Assembly (NCBI RefSeq): GCF_000208745.1
Contig: NC_030852.1
Location: forward strand, 18,973,872-19,037,871
DNA length: 64,000 bases
Source: Theobroma cacao
Lineage: Eukaryota; Streptophyta; Magnoliopsida; Malvales; Malvaceae
Direction: 5' to 3'
In this document: piece after piece, positions 34,029 to 46,509 of the stretch
Layout: each line of letters opens with the position of its first letter
Numbering within the stretch: the stretch's first letter is position 1
Program-made: the position numbers and the translations under genes
The notes under the pieces: generated by a model
Database searches by the model: none
The model's input: the letters and a program-made list of their open reading frames with translations, nothing else
What the model was told of the DNA's origin: nothing

Positions 34029-34133
34029 TTCACATTTATTTAAGTCAAAGCATACCTTAAATCCTTTATCACATAATTAGTTGATACTTAATAAATTGTG
34101 TTTCAAACCTTTAACCAGCAACACATGACTAAT

Positions 34134-34352
34134 TCAAGCTTGAAAGTTCTTACCAATGGTTCCTATACCATAAATTCTACCTTTTAAGTCATCACCAAAG
34201 GAAACGATACCTCCTTTTTTCTTGTCCAGTTGAGCAAACAACACTTCGTTTCTAATCATGTGCCTTGAGCAACCATTGTCCATAAACCAGGGTTCCTTCT
34301 CCTTTAGTTGAGCTCTTGAACATGTGTCTTTTAGATTCAGCTCAACCTGCAA
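34134..34352 (-). pseudogene. Copia H aspartic protease
   Basis: WFMDNGCSRHMIRNEVLFAQ, then GGIVSFGDDLKGRIYGIGTI. The active-site box is DNG rather than the usual DSG, so the catalytic Asp is retained. It lies between gag and integrase, as in all copia elements. Confidence 0.85.
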
Positions 34353-36032
34353 AACAAATTTTTAGTTTTTCTTAATAAGTACCCATACTTTGATAGGTCC
34401 TTGAAGGTTAGCTGCAACATAAGATCCTTTTGGAACCCAAATTTTTCTAGTTTTCTGCATGCTTTTATTATTATAACAGTCATAAGATAAATGCCCTTGT
34501 TTTCCACAATTATAACATATAAATGAAGCATTATCAGAATTTTTCTTAAAATATGTGTTCCCCATTGATGTTTCTTTCCTCAAACTTTTAAGATTAGCAT
34601 TTTCTTCAACTGCCTTTTGCAAGGCTTCTATTCTATTTTCCAATTCCAATTTTAGAGTTTCAAAATTTGTTTTTGAATGCTCTAATTCAATTTGTAGAAA
34701 ATTTCTTTACTCAAAAACAAAATTGAAGTCATGTTTTATTTTTTGCAAATCAGTCTTAAGAGATGCAATTTTTGTTCTCAAAGTTTTATATTTTGATGCA
34801 AGTTTCTCAAACTCATCATAAAGACATTCATACTCCTCTTGTAGTTCATCAATTAAGATATCATAAAGGAATAAAGATACCTCGGATTCATCATCCCTTG
34901 CCATCATACATAGATTAGCTCTTTCTTCCACCTTTTCTTCTTCATCATCAGAACTTGAGGTATCACTATCTGACCAAGTTGCAGCCACCATTGCTTTCTT
35001 CGATTTTCTGTTTTTCTTGGGAGTTTCCTCCTTCAGCAAGGGGCATTCTGACCTGAAGTGTCCCGGCTTCTTGCATTCAAAGCATACAAGCTCTTCCTTT
35101 TTGTTGGACTCATTTTTATTTTTGGTTTTTCATGAAGAGCCTTAATCTCTTCTATAACCTCTCTCAGCCGATCTTCGGTTTCTTTGCCCCATAAGCTTTC
35201 TAAACCTTTTTGCAACCATAGCTAGTTCCTCATCATCATCATAGGATAAACTATCCAATGCTTCTTCTAGGATGCTTGCTTTTAAGGCAATGCTTTTCTT
35301 CTTTTCTTTAGCATCTATTTTGTCTTCTTTATCCTCTTTCTTGAGTTCTAGCTTGTGAGTGAGAAGAGAACCGTAAATTTCATCCAGAGTTATAACATTT
35401 AAGTCCTTGGCTTCACGGATGGCAGTCACCTTAGGCTCTAAATTTTTGGGTAGGCTTCTAAGAAGTCTTTTAACAATTTCATGTTTAGGAATTAGTTTGC
35501 CTAGCTGGCTTAATTTATTTGTAATGTTTGTGAATCTATCTAGCATGCTGGTGATATCTTTACCAGATTCCATCTTAAACATCTCATAATTGTGGGTTAA
35601 GAGAGCTATCTTGGACTCCTTGACTTGTGAAGTTCCTTCATGAATAATTTTAAGTTTATCCCACACTTGTTTAGCTGTGGTACAGCTTGACGCCTTGTTG
35701 AATTCAGTGGGAGTTAAAGCACAATGCAGTGTATTGATTGCCTTAAATTTGTTTAGACTCTTTTTGGTTTCAACTTCTGTCCATTCAGACCTTGGCTTAG
35801 GAATTATCTCGTTGGTTACAACATTTAAGGTTAAAGGAATAAAGGGACCATTAGTTATGACATCCCACATCTCATAATCTATTGCTCTAATGTATATTGA
35901 CATCCTAGTACTCCAATACGGGTAATTTGAGCCATCAAACAGAGATGGTCTCTTTATGGACTGTCCCTTAGCAACTATAGCTTTTTGAAGAGCCATTTGA
36001 ATCTTCCCAAGGGTGTTAGACTTTAATAACAT
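34353..36032 (-). pseudogene. Copia H gag, frameshifted
   Basis: The N-terminal Gag (35142-36032) reads SIKRPSLFDGSNYPYWSTRM, YEMWDVITNGP and LHCALTPTEFNKASSCTTAK, then LLTHNYEMFKMESGKDITSM, the UBN2-like copia Gag fold. A frame change near 35200 leads to the zinc knuckle CFECKKPGHFRSEC (about 35049-35090). An acidic coiled-coil-like segment (34707-35039) and a second knuckle CYNCGKQGHLSYDC (about 34480-34520) follow. Two knuckles and the acidic linker are usual for this copia lineage. Confidence 0.88.
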
Positions 36033-36040
36033 GGGTTAGA

Positions 36041-36051
36041 TTCTGATACCA
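36041..36051 (-). promoter_or_regulatory. Primer-binding site of copia H (tRNA-iMet type)
   Basis: On the minus strand TGGTATCAGAA, two bases inside the 5' LTR. It matches the initiator tRNA-Met complement except at its end. Confidence 0.88.
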
Positions 36052-36053
36052 CT

Positions 36054-37241
36054 TGTTGGTCCCAAGTAAATGTGCTAGAAGGGGGTGAATAGCACATTTT
36101 GGCTCTTACTAAGATTGACTTCTAATTGGGGACAAATGCAAGATAAAAGAAAGATTTAAAGATGAATGAAAAACTAAAAACAGAGCAGACAATCACACAA
36201 AAATTTATAATGGTTAGGTCATAGACCTACATCCACTACCTTGATTGTTCAACTAAGGATTTTCCAAACTAATCACTATGAACGGTGAAATTTACAAGCT
36301 TTCACCAAGCTTTTATAATAGCTTTTACTAGGCTCAGCCAAAACCTTTCACAATGGTTTTTACCAAGACCAACCAAAACCCAACAACTAACTTTTCTAGG
36401 CTAAGTTAGAACTTATACACTTAATCAAGTAATGCAAGCTTGAATAAATTTTCTTAGAGTGTCTCGCACACTCTAAGAATACAAGGAGAAGAGAAATAAA
36501 TGTGTATCTATGATCACTGACTTGATCTAAGTGGTACAAAGTGAAGTGCTTATCTCAAATACAAAGATAAGAGTGAAGTGCAGTAAGAGTGCAGAGAGTT
36601 TTTGCTAGTTTTTCAGCTCTTTTTGCTCTTGGAAGCCTTAATTGCATTTCTAGCCGTTGGGAGCCTCTTAAATACTTGAAAAATCAGCTCTGATAGGTGT
36701 TAAGTAGTTTTTGACCGTTGGAAATAGTTTGGTGGCAGTTCTGGCCGTTAATCTGTCTTCTAGTGCTCAATTCAAATTTTCTGACAGAATGATCTTAGTT
36801 AACTAACCGCGCTCTTAGTCGACAAGTCATTTTTGTCTTTTGATCTCAGTTTCTAGCAGTAAGCACTTAGTCGACTAACTTACTTTTTAGTCGATTAAGT
36901 TATTTTTGTCTTGAAGCCCAGATTTCTGGCAGTAAGCTCTTAGTTGACTAACTTACTTCTGGGTCGACTAAGTCTTTTCTGTCTCTCAATCCCCTTGAAT
37001 CCCCTTGAGCCCGTCAACTTCTTATTTGAATTTTAGCTAACTAATACCTTTCATTATCCAACTATAGACTTCTATTTTGTTGATCAATTGTGGCTCCTTA
37101 TTCATATGATTTTAGATATGTGCCTTTGAATGATTTATCTATTTTTGGCATACAAATTTTTGTCCTGCACTTTCAAGTAGAAATATTAGACACAAATGAA
37201 TGAGAATGTTTTATTATCATAAAAAACTAATGGAGCCAACA
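36054..37241 (-). repeat. Copia H 5' LTR (1,188 bp)
   Basis: Partner of 26996-28177, with TG...CA ends intact. It carries the same three TTAGTCGACTAA-type palindrome pairs at about 36792-36983, with some members decayed. Confidence 0.93.
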
Positions 37242-38552
37242 ATTTCATCTGAATCTTGTCTCTCTCTCTCTAAACTTACTTCAATGGATTGAGTTGCTAA
37301 CCTAGAATCCAAAGCTATTTATGAGTCTTTGTCGAGGTTCTTACAAAAATATCTCCCCCAATTAATTTACAATATGTCTATGCAAATTAAATTAAAGATA
37401 AACTCATTAAGTTCAAGCTCTAATCTTGGCTACATACAACACATAAGTATATGTATATTCTATATGCAAACCAAATCAATCATCCCATGCAATTGAAATT
37501 GAACATATGCTATTCCATTCATGGACTACTCTAAACTCCCTTTATCAAGTTACATTTAGGTTTTCAAATCAATCTAATTGGTGATCAAGTAATTAGAAGC
37601 ATTAAACACAGAATTGGAATAAACAACTCATTTTTCATTGAAAAAAAGCAAAAGAGATGTAAAGAATTCAACTACATGTTGAGTTCAACTGCAATCCTAG
37701 AAAAAGTAAATTAGTTTATGCTTAAAAATAAAAACATACTCCAAAGAAATTTAACCATTGTAACAATTTAAGAGAAACTAAGAATAAAAAGAAAAGAATA
37801 GAAAACTAAAGATCTGTCAAATCTTCAATCTTCAATCTTGCACAATCTTTCTTGCTTTCTTGGTTGTTTTGTGGTAGCTTTTCTCTAAAGAAAGCCTAGT
37901 AAAAACCTTGCTTTTGATTGCCTTAAAGTTGCTATAGTGCTCGGTTAATTTCCTTCAAGGGTGCCATGGCCTTGCTTCACCAGCATCGTGGCACCATGCT
38001 CTTGGTTTTAGTATGGAGCTTTAGGCATCAAGGGTGCCATGGCCTCCCTCTCTCGAAGGTCGTGACCTTCGTTTTCCATCGCTGCTTTATGTAGAAACTA
38101 ACACAATATACCTTCTTATGATGCAATTTTCACCTTGTTCTAATCCAAATTGGGGAAAATGGTAATTGAAAGCTATAACCCTATCTCTTATCTTTCTAAT
38201 GGTTCAAGAATCACATCATTTGGACTTTTGGATTGAAATATATGCTCAGAATACCACAGCATGTATGAACGAAGCCATCACCATACTTGCACGAATTAAC
38301 ACCAAATAAGGTCTTTTCATCAATTTTCCTACAAAAGCAATCAAATTAATCAGAGATAACTAAACTTAAAATAAATTAATGCAATTTAACATAAAATTAA
38401 ACTAAAAGAACTAAAACTAAACTACCTAACATGCATCTGAACTGAAATAAGAAAAACAACTAAAATATTAAATTTCAAACCTAAAACCTCAATGACTTAA
38501 CTACTTAAGCACCCAAAATGTGACAAAATAACTTTATATGGTAGAGTTATTG
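37242..38552 (-). repeat. Athila-like 3' LTR, right piece
   Basis: Resumes the LTR cut at 26995 (ATTTCATCTGAATC), parallel to 60345-60473, and runs to GAGTTATTG, where a minus-strand LTR start TGATAACTC would be expected. It includes paired GC-rich palindromic motifs around 37965-38080 (GTGCCATGGC and the inverted GTGGCACC). Confidence 0.8.
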
Positions 38553-38567
38553 CACTCCCAAACTTAA
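38553..38567 (-). promoter_or_regulatory. Polypurine tract of the Athila-like element
   Basis: On the minus strand TTAAGTTTGGGAGTG precedes the LTR start. The purine-rich AAGTTTGGGGGTG form is characteristic of Athila-type elements (from memory). Confidence 0.7.
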
Positions 38568-40440
38568 GATTTTGTTAGTCCTCGAGCAAAACTAAAAATA
38601 AAAGGAAATAACATAGATGAAAAACATAACTAACTCGAAGTAAGTTGCACCAAATCAATGATCACCTTTAATTTCCTCATAAGTTATCCCCTATTCTCAA
38701 CTCAAAATATAACATAAATACTATCCAAGTTCACATTTCAATTCAAATGCAAGTTGATTCTCAAATGGATTCCCGCGTGTGTGCATAATCTTTTACCAAG
38801 AACATCATGTCATCTGGATAAGTTTATACTCATGCAAAATTCAAACTAGTGCTAGAGTTCCATATGTTTGCTTTTCATCTCTCTCTACTAATGTAGACTA
38901 ACACTTAATCAAAGATCCATAGGGCTTTAATTAGCTTGTAATATATAGCTGGGGTCAAGGTCAAATATGGGATATAATGTAGCTCAAATCTCTCTAAGCA
39001 CATAATTATTCTAGGACCTATTCAAGCTTAATTTTCATTATACAAGTTCACCCTTTTTCTTTTTTTTTATTCACATTTTTTCATTTATCAAACACTTTGT
39101 TCTTTTGATTTTCATCCCTTTCTTTCTTTACACATTTAAAACCCCCAAACTTATTTCTTTCTATTGTAGATAGCGGGGTAAATTCTAACACATTCGAACT
39201 TTTTTTGCAATTCCACCTTTTTACTTTGTTCTACATTTAGCTCAAATATTTCCTAAAATGATATACATACTAAGGAATAAAAGGTGCAAAATTGAAAATA
39301 AAATCAAAAGCTAGGCAAAATTAATTATGTGCTTAAAAAAGAAAAGGAAAATTGAGCTCAAAGGGATAAACTAAGGATAAATTATACAAAGGTTGGCTAG
39401 AAAGGCTCGAACAATCCAAAGATGGCCTAAATCATCTCTTTCACTAAGTATTGCCTAAGATTTCACTTCGAGAGAGAATCAAATAAATTCTAGAACTCAA
39501 GACATAATTCAAAAATTCACATTCAAATAAACCTTCTCTAATTGTGCACAATAATTCCTAACAGAAGATATGGTGCTCAAGTTAATGAAAATCACATTCT
39601 AATAATGATACATGAAAATTTTACAAAAACTCAAATAAAATTCACATTTGGGAAGAATCAAGATAAGAATATAACTAGGTTCTTATCATTGGATAGGTAA
39701 ATCAACTAATTGGTACAACTATCTCTAGTGAAAATTTTCAAAACTTTCAAAAAATTAAATGATGAACAAGCTAAATTAACTTAACATCTAAATGCAAAAT
39801 ATTAAATTCAAACTTAAAAACTGAAAAGTTTCCCTTAAACTTAAATCTAACATTGCCCTCAATGTTAAAAAACTAAAGAAGAAAGGTAACAAAAATACTC
39901 CCCTGGAAATGGAGAGACCTTAATCTTCCTCCCCATCTTCATCATTATCTCTGACTTGAGGAGTAGCCAGTAGGGTGGGGGAAGTGTCCATGTCTAATCC
40001 CATGTGGACTGCACAAGCTCTAAACATCTACTCAAGTGCTTAGTTGCACTCTGCCTAGTAGGAAAATTGTTGTGCGCTCTGCAATTCTAAGCGTTTTATC
40101 TTTTGAGGTAGAGTTAAATTCTATGATCGGGGTCTAGGTGGCGGGTGGTGCAAGTGAAGAACTACCCCTAGCAACAGAGTACTCATGTGCATAAAATTCG
40201 TGAATAATCCTAACATCAAGAGGAACTTTGGGATGTAAGAGTTTTTAACTACTATCCCATATAACTCTAACTTGGCGGCATAAAGCAGTGATCAATGAAG
40301 GATACCAAAGTCCATCATGGGGTGAACGGGCTGTAAGGATAATATTATTGAAGATCAACTGCCGTATATCAATTGCAATAAGTTGAAAAGGGTCTCAGCC
40401 TACTAGAAATGCCTAGTAGAGATTTTCATCTAATAGTGAG
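38568..40440 (-). pseudogene. Athila-like 3' region with accessory ORF remnant
   Basis: 38568-39890 is AT-rich non-coding sequence. On the minus strand about 40430-40080 reads FNNIILTARSPHDGLWYPSL, ITALCRQVRV, then LHPKVPLDVRIIHEFYAHEY, with stops. The LWYPSLITALC block matches the LPYGMLLT-like signature of plant transposon-protein domains commonly found downstream of pol in Athila elements. No Env-like transmembrane segments can be made out. Confidence 0.55.
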
Positions 40441-40928
40441 GGCTATTATTACGAAAAATTAGTGGGAGAATCAATGTAAGATTTAATACCTCGTCTTAAA
40501 TTGGTTAAAAACATGAAAGACTAATATAAATACTTTTTCTATATTTATAGGTTGTTAGAATGGGTATAATGATTATTGCTCCTTTGCTTGGCATACTTGA
40601 TGCCATCAGCCCAAAATGTTTATACCGGTATATCACCTTAAGAAAAGTTCTCGATAAATGAAAAGGTGTAATCTTGACAAGTAAAGTGATGACTTTAAAT
40701 ATGATTAAGCTTAAACTTTCTACTACTAATCCTAAATCTTGGATAATGGATGTAAGATTTAGATCACATTTTTCTACTGACATAAAGGCTTTAAGGGATA
40801 CTAGAAGGCTTGAAAAAAATGAAGTAGTCCTAAGAGTAGGCAATGGTGTGAGAATTGTGGCAGTTGCCGTTGGGACTTATGATCTAATTTTACCATTAGA
40901 TCTAAAGTGGATTGATGTAATCCCATAA
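40441..40928 (+). pseudogene. Copia protease fragment, plus strand
   Basis: 40674-40928 reads PKSWIMDVRFRSHFSTDIKA, RRLEKNEVVLRVGNGVRIVA, then AVGTYDLILP. This is the protease block of another copia lineage, in which the active site DTGCGSH is replaced by DVRFRSH. It is opposite in strand to its neighbours and is cut off near 40916-40928 by the following LTR. 40441-40673 has no identifiable content. Confidence 0.7.
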
Positions 40929-43085
40929 AGCATGGATTTCAAAAATTTTCTTTTATAAAAGAAGAAAGCAATCCAATTACACAAACGGAAACACACATCA
41001 TTCTTATTGCAAGTAACATAATCACATCCTAAAAATAAGAATCTATTAAGTAAGAAAAAAATGTACCTTTTTTTTAAGATTCTTATTTTTGGACACCACC
41101 ACACCAACGATTGATTTCTCAACCAAACAAGTTTACCACTTACTCTTAAAGAATGCTTTCAACTTGAACCTTGAGTGGACAAGCTGTGGAATACTAGACT
41201 ACAAGATGACAATCGATTTTGTCTCTCATTTCTTCCTAAAAATTAATGGCTATTTTTCTTCCAAAAAATTTAGCCAAGAATGGGAGAGAGGAAAAGAGAT
41301 ATGGCAAAGTTAGGATGAAGAGAGAAATATCGGCTAAAACTTTTTCAAAAAAAGTACGTACTTTTTTTTTCCAATCTCTTCTTTTTTTATTAAACTCTTG
41401 CCTCAAAGGTTTAATCAATATCAAATAACTTTGAATCAATCTTGACCATCTATTTAGAGTTATGGAAGCATCAAACATGCTCCATAATGATCAACATTAA
41501 AATTAAAGAATAAATAATTTAATTCTTTAATTATCATTTAGAATTATTGATAAAATAAAACTCCTTGTTGAATAATAACTCTTATTTTATTATTATCCAT
41601 CTTTATTTAAAAAGAATTAATAATAAATAAAAGAGTGATAGTCAAACATGGAGTCTCCTTTTATCAACATAGATGTCTAGATTCATTTTGCAGGAATCCT
41701 TTAGCATTATCGTAACTTAAGACAACTTTTGTCTTTAATTAATATGAAATATTTTATCTTGTCTAAATTGAAACAAATATGTTTTCTTGTCTAGATTAAG
41801 ATAAAAAATATTTTTCTTGTCTTAAATGAAGACAAACATATTTTCTTGTCTAAATGAAGACTAAACATGATTTTTTGTCTAAATGAAGACTAAACATGAT
41901 TTTTTATCTAAATTAAGACAAAACATGTTTTCTTGTCTAAATTAAGACAAACATGTTAAAGCTGTCATTTTTGTACACAATTTAATTAATCAAATAAAAC
42001 ATGCATTCCAACTTAAACAAGTTGAATTCCATGAAGCTAAGTGAGGAATCTATTTGGACATAGATATTCCAAGCTCTAATAAACTTAGAATTATTCATAA
42101 TCTTAGTAAAAATAATTCAAGCTTATTAACCATGAAATCACTCCACCATAGATTCATGGATATACTCTTGGATTAACTATAATTACAATAAATAATTCAA
42201 TACTTGAAATTAATTATTAGTCGTCTAATAGCAAACCTTATATTGTGAACCCTCATAACCATCTAATGACAAAAGGTGAATTTACCGTTTCACCCTTTAT
42301 GTCAATTTGGTCCCATAGTCTCAAATTTTATCCAATTAGTGGTTCAATTCTGTAAATCTAATCTTTTGAGTATTCAGATGCGATGAGTAGCTAATTCATC
42401 AATCCACTAGGCCTAGATTAAGCACTAATCTTCCTAAAATCACTAGAAGTGATGTTAATGTTATGAACTCTATTATTTGGATATATGTTCCCAGATGTTC
42501 ATCTGGATTATAATCCCAACATGCAGAGTCTAGATCAATACTTTATGATGATCATGCTCGTGGTATATCAAAGATTATAAGGAGATTAAACACGAGTTTA
42601 CTATTCATTTGGATTTCAGTTCTACTATAAGCAAATGCATAAGTGTGAGAGCATGATTTAAGTAACGGTTAAACTTAAATTTGATTCCCACATGATTCCA
42701 GTTCATGTTATAGTTTCATTACTGAAAGTCAACTATTTCGATGATTTGAGACTCATCATTCCCTTGAAATGAATCACATTCGCTCATTGGAAGTGATCTG
42801 GACACTACAGCCTTAACACAATAAAGTGACCAGCTTTATTATATGATTGTGAATAATTTTTAGATTCAATTAAAATACATGTCTCCTATGTATGACTTTT
42901 CATACAAATGTATTTTAATATCTCGATAAAATCATGGTACTTTAATAATTAGATAACAAATGCTTAATTAAAACAAACTCTTTGTCTTATTATCAAAATG
43001 TACTTTCATTACAAATAAACTAAATGAAATTAAACATAAGAATATACTTGCTTTCCAGGGCACCATATTCTCAAAATTCTTAACA
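40916..43085 (-). mobile_element. Probable copia LTR without matching target duplication
   Basis: On the minus strand it starts TGTTAAGAATTTTGAG and ATATGGTGCCC, the usual copia LTR opening, and probably ends near TGGGATTACA. Flanking pentamers ATTGA and CAAAC do not match, so one end may be truncated or the copy recombined. It includes four to six repeats of a TTGTCTAAATNAAGAC-like unit at 41750-41950. Confidence 0.55.
41740..41955. repeat. Short tandem repeat TTGTCTAAATNAAGACAAACATG
   Basis: About six imperfect units of 30-37 bp, each with TTGTCTNAAT, then AAGACNAAACATG or AAATATG. Because TTGTC and its complement GACAA occur in each unit, every unit can fold into a small hairpin. Confidence 0.75.
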
Positions 43086-43172
43086 CAAACCACTAGAATA
43101 AGTGCTAAGTTGACCCTCATCCTCTACATCATCGATGAAAATCGGTTCATCGATTATGTCTTTTCTAACACA

Positions 43173-43427
43173 CTAATTGTTCTTGAGAACGAATCCTAGC
43201 TTGTTAATGGTGTGTTCATCAATCGGGCAAAACAAAATGTGTGACATCGGTGTACCACATTTGGTATCTACCTTAAAGTTGTCAAGAATCTTGCTCAAAG
43301 CCATACCATATGATAGCGTTTTAATGCCCCTACTGAGGGTCCTTAACATATCATCCATAATGAGTCTCGTAAGGTCAATCCTATGGTTTTTCTTGATATG
43401 ATAAATGAACCAAAGGTCCTCACCCAT
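43173..43427 (-). pseudogene. Copia B ORF3 core, plant transposon-protein-like
   Basis: The best preserved ORF3 piece of this family: DLWFIYHIKKNHRIDLTRLI, MDDMLRTLSRGIKTLSYGMA, LSKILDNFKVD and CPIDEHTINKLGFVLKNN. The LSYGM block corresponds to LPYGN in copia H and LWYPS in the Athila-like copy. The N-terminal half is broken. Function unknown. Confidence 0.6.
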
Positions 43428-43606
43428 TACAGTGGAGTAGTTGAACCCCTGAGGTCAGATAGTTTTAAAGGTTAAAAGTGTTAAAAAACAGTTTAAACAC
43501 ATTAAAATTGAGGAAAACACGATTGAAGTGAAAGGATTTGAGAGAATAATGGATGGGGCATCACAGGTTTGGGAAGAAATGTACGATCAGGCTGCTTAAA
43601 ATAAGT

Positions 43607-43840
43607 TGTCTATCTATAGATCATGAGTATCAACTAATTGATAAGGCTAAACATTTTTATTTTTGGCTACTAATCGCTATCTATCAATAGATAGGGCACA
43701 GACTTTTCATTTTTGGTTTCTGTCTTCTATTAATCAATAGTTATGATTGATCTATCTATAGATAGGCCACAAGGGGGTTTGATATGGGCCTACGAAAGTT
43801 ATCTATCGATAGACAATGTTGATCTATCAATAGATGTCCT
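43607..43840. repeat. Paired-palindrome array upstream of copia B ORF3
   Basis: ATCTATCGATAGAT-like palindromes in the same order and spacing as 15790-16030, including a pair at 43801-43835 with spacer CAATGTTGA. Confidence 0.8.
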
Positions 43841-44304
43841 TAGGTGGCTTTGAAAAACAGAGTTTTGACTTTCAAAAATGAGCAAGAAGGTCCAGAATTG
43901 AGTTTTTTTATCAAGGATGAGTTCATAACTTGTGCAAAAACACTTGAAGCAATATTTGGACCTAGTGCAAGTAAGATTTTTGGATTAAAACTTGGATTTT
44001 TCCAAAAATTTGTTCTCTTCCACAAGTTTTGAGGTATTTCTTGAATTGGATGGCTATGCACATGTATGCAAAATAAGTGATGAATGCATGAACATATCTT
44101 ACATCAAATTTGCAGAAACATACATCTTAATATGAAAACAATCATTTCGCACATTTATCATCTACATCATCACAAAGTCAATAATGTTCAAAGTAAAGGA
44201 TGCACTTCATCAACTTAAATTTTTCACATCAAAATCCATTAAGAGTATCCAACATTTCATCATCTAATTCATCTAAGGTGGATTCATAATACCGAATTCA
44301 TTTT

Positions 44305-46170
44305 TTATTTGGCAAAATTATTCTCTATCAAGAGGTTTAGTGAAATATAAGCTAATTGGTCTTTGGTACCAATATATTCGAGAACAATGTCTTCTTTTTG
44401 AACATGGTCTCTAATGAAATGATGCCTTATTTCTATGGGTTTATTCCTAGAGTGATGAATGGGGTTTTTTGTGAGATTTATGGCACTAGTATTATCACAT
44501 ATAATTAGAATTCTTTTCATACTTAGTCCATAATTTTTTAATTATTGCTTCATCCTTAGCACTTGAGCACAATAACTCTCGACAAGCATATACTTAGCTT
44601 CAGTAGTGGATTAAGCTACACTATTTTGTTTTTTTGAAAACCAAGAGATCAACATACTACTTAAAAATTGGCATGTATCAAATGTGTTTTTTCTATCTAT
44701 TTTGCATTTACCAAAGTTGGCATCTAAATATGAACAAAAATCAAAAGTAAAACTCCTTGGATACCATGTTCTTAAATTAGTTATGTCTTTTAAGTACCTA
44801 AAGATTCTTTGGCAGCACTTAAATGAGGTTTTCTAGAAGATGATTGAAACCTAGCACATAACCTTACACTAGAGCTTATGTTTGGTCTACTAACAGTTAC
44901 ATAAAGAAAGGATCCAGTCATGGGTCCATAAAGCTATTGATCAACGGATTTACCTTTTTCATCCTTGCCAAGCATTCTTAACGTGCTTCTTGGTGTGTGG
45001 TATGTTCTTGTGTTTTTCATACGAAACTTCTTGGCCATGTCTTTTATATACTTAACTTGACTTATAATTGTGTCATCTTTCTTTTGTTTAATTTACAGTC
45101 CAAAAAAGTAGTTTAGTTCACCCATCATGCTCATCTCAAATTCTCCTTACATGGTCTTAGCAAACTCTTGACAAAAAAGTTCATTAGTAGCACCAAAAAT
45201 AATATCATCAATATAAACTTGCACAATTAAAATGTCTTTGCCTTTACTTTTGATAAAAAAAGTTTTATCAACTTTCCCTCTATTAAAATCATTTTTGATT
45301 AAGAATTTTGATAAAGTCTCATACCAAGCTCTAAGAGCTTGCTTTGAACCATAGAAGGCTTTTCTTAATCTAAAACATGATTTGGAAAACTAAGATTCTC
45401 AAAATTGGGGAGGTTGTTCAACATTTAGTTCTTAATTTACGAGTCCATTTAGAAAAGCACTCTTCACATCCATTTGATATAGCTTAAAATTTATGTAGCA
45501 TGCAAAAGCTACAAGTATTCTATTAGCATCTAGTCTAGCTACCGAGCATAAGTCTCATCATAATCAATTCCTTCCTCTTGACTATATCTTTTGGCAACTA
45601 ACCTAGCTTTGTTTCTAGTTGTGGCTCCATTTTCATCCATTTGGTTCCTAATGACCCATTGAGTACCTACAATTGGATAATCATTTAGCCTAAGAATTAA
45701 CTCCCATACTTGACATCTTTCAAATTGATTTAATTCATTTCGCATAGTTAGTATCTAATAGTCATCATATAAGGCTTCATTAATATTTTTAGGTTCAATG
45801 TGAGAAATAAAGGCAACATACTGGCAAACATTTTGAACTTTAGCTCTAGCTTTTACCCCTTGATTAGGATCACCAATGATTTTACTTCATCAACATCTTC
45901 TTTTACCATTGGATAACTAGGCTCACATTCTTTAAAAATTTGTGTAATTTGTTGCTTTTTTTTTGTGATGCTTCTTCATTCACTTTGAATCCTTCAATAT
46001 TGAGATCAAGCTCTTCAATTTGTTCTTGAAGGATACCTACATCATCATTATAGTTTTCCATTTTAGGAGGAAGGTTAGAATCATCAAATAAAACATGAAT
46101 AGATTCTTCAACAATTAATGTCCTCCTGTTAAACACTCTATAAGCTTTAAAAGTTAAAGAGTATCCTAGT
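44305..46170 (-). pseudogene. Copia B RT and RNase H remnants
   Basis: RNase H end (44305-44520): [42 protein letters not shown] (45060-45745): VWELILRLNDYPIVGTQWVI, NQMDENGATTRNKARLVAKR and YSQEEGIDYDETYA. Many stops lie between. DNTSAI is intact here although it is lost in copia A. It ends in [20 protein letters not shown] fused to foreign sequence at 46170. Confidence 0.8.
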
Positions 46171-46509
46171 TTGTCATTCTCCAACTTTGATAGATGGTCT
46201 GCTACTTGATTTTCTATGTCTTTTCTATCTCTAATCTTTAAATCAAATTTTTGTAGCAAAAGTATCCATCTTATCAATCTTGGCTTGGCATCCTTTTTAG
46301 AGATCAAGTACTTGATGGTTGAATGATCTGTGTAAACAATTACCTTAATACCAACAAGATAAGATTAAAATTTATTAAAAGCAAAAGTAATGACAAGAAG
46401 TTCTTTTTCAATGGTATCATAATTCTTCTGAGTCTTGATCAATGTTTTGCTAGCATAATAAATAGAATTAAAAATCAGATCTCTCCGTTAGCCTAAATTG
46501 CACCCACTG
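46171..46509 (-). pseudogene. Athila-like RNase H, downstream piece
   Basis: On the minus strand: [73 protein letters not shown] and [16 protein letters not shown]. This is the end of gypsy RNase H and its linker. At 46509 it is cut by element C and continues upstream at 52197. At 46170 it is fused to copia B. Confidence 0.85.

Larger units (their letters stand above)
26996..37241 (-). mobile_element. Copia element H, full length (10.25 kb), inactive
   Basis: Two LTRs (TGTTGGTCCC...GGAGCCAACA) enclose gag, protease, integrase, RT/RNase H and an extra ORF, all minus strand. Exact 5-bp duplications ATTTC lie at 26991-26995 and 37242-37246. An iMet-type primer site and a polypurine tract are present. 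By eye the LTRs differ at about a dozen of their first 190 bases, so the insertion is not recent. About 3 kb lies between RNase H and the 3' LTR, far more than in standard copia elements. Confidence 0.93.
43091..46170 (-). mobile_element. Copia family A, second partial copy (copia B)
   Basis: Collinear with copia A from the ORF3 zone through RNase H and RT to the integrase tail, and close to it in sequence. No LTR, integrase core or gag. Left edge: homology begins at CACTAGAATAAGTG. Right edge: it changes after TATCCTAG to Athila-like RNase H. It gives the uninterrupted version of the site where gypsy G entered copia A. Confidence 0.8.

Noticed and set aside
43844..44032. Plus-strand 62-codon frame between palindrome array and RNase H of copia B
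   Set aside because: Antisense to the element and broken in the copia A copy (16090-16260); not conserved as protein.
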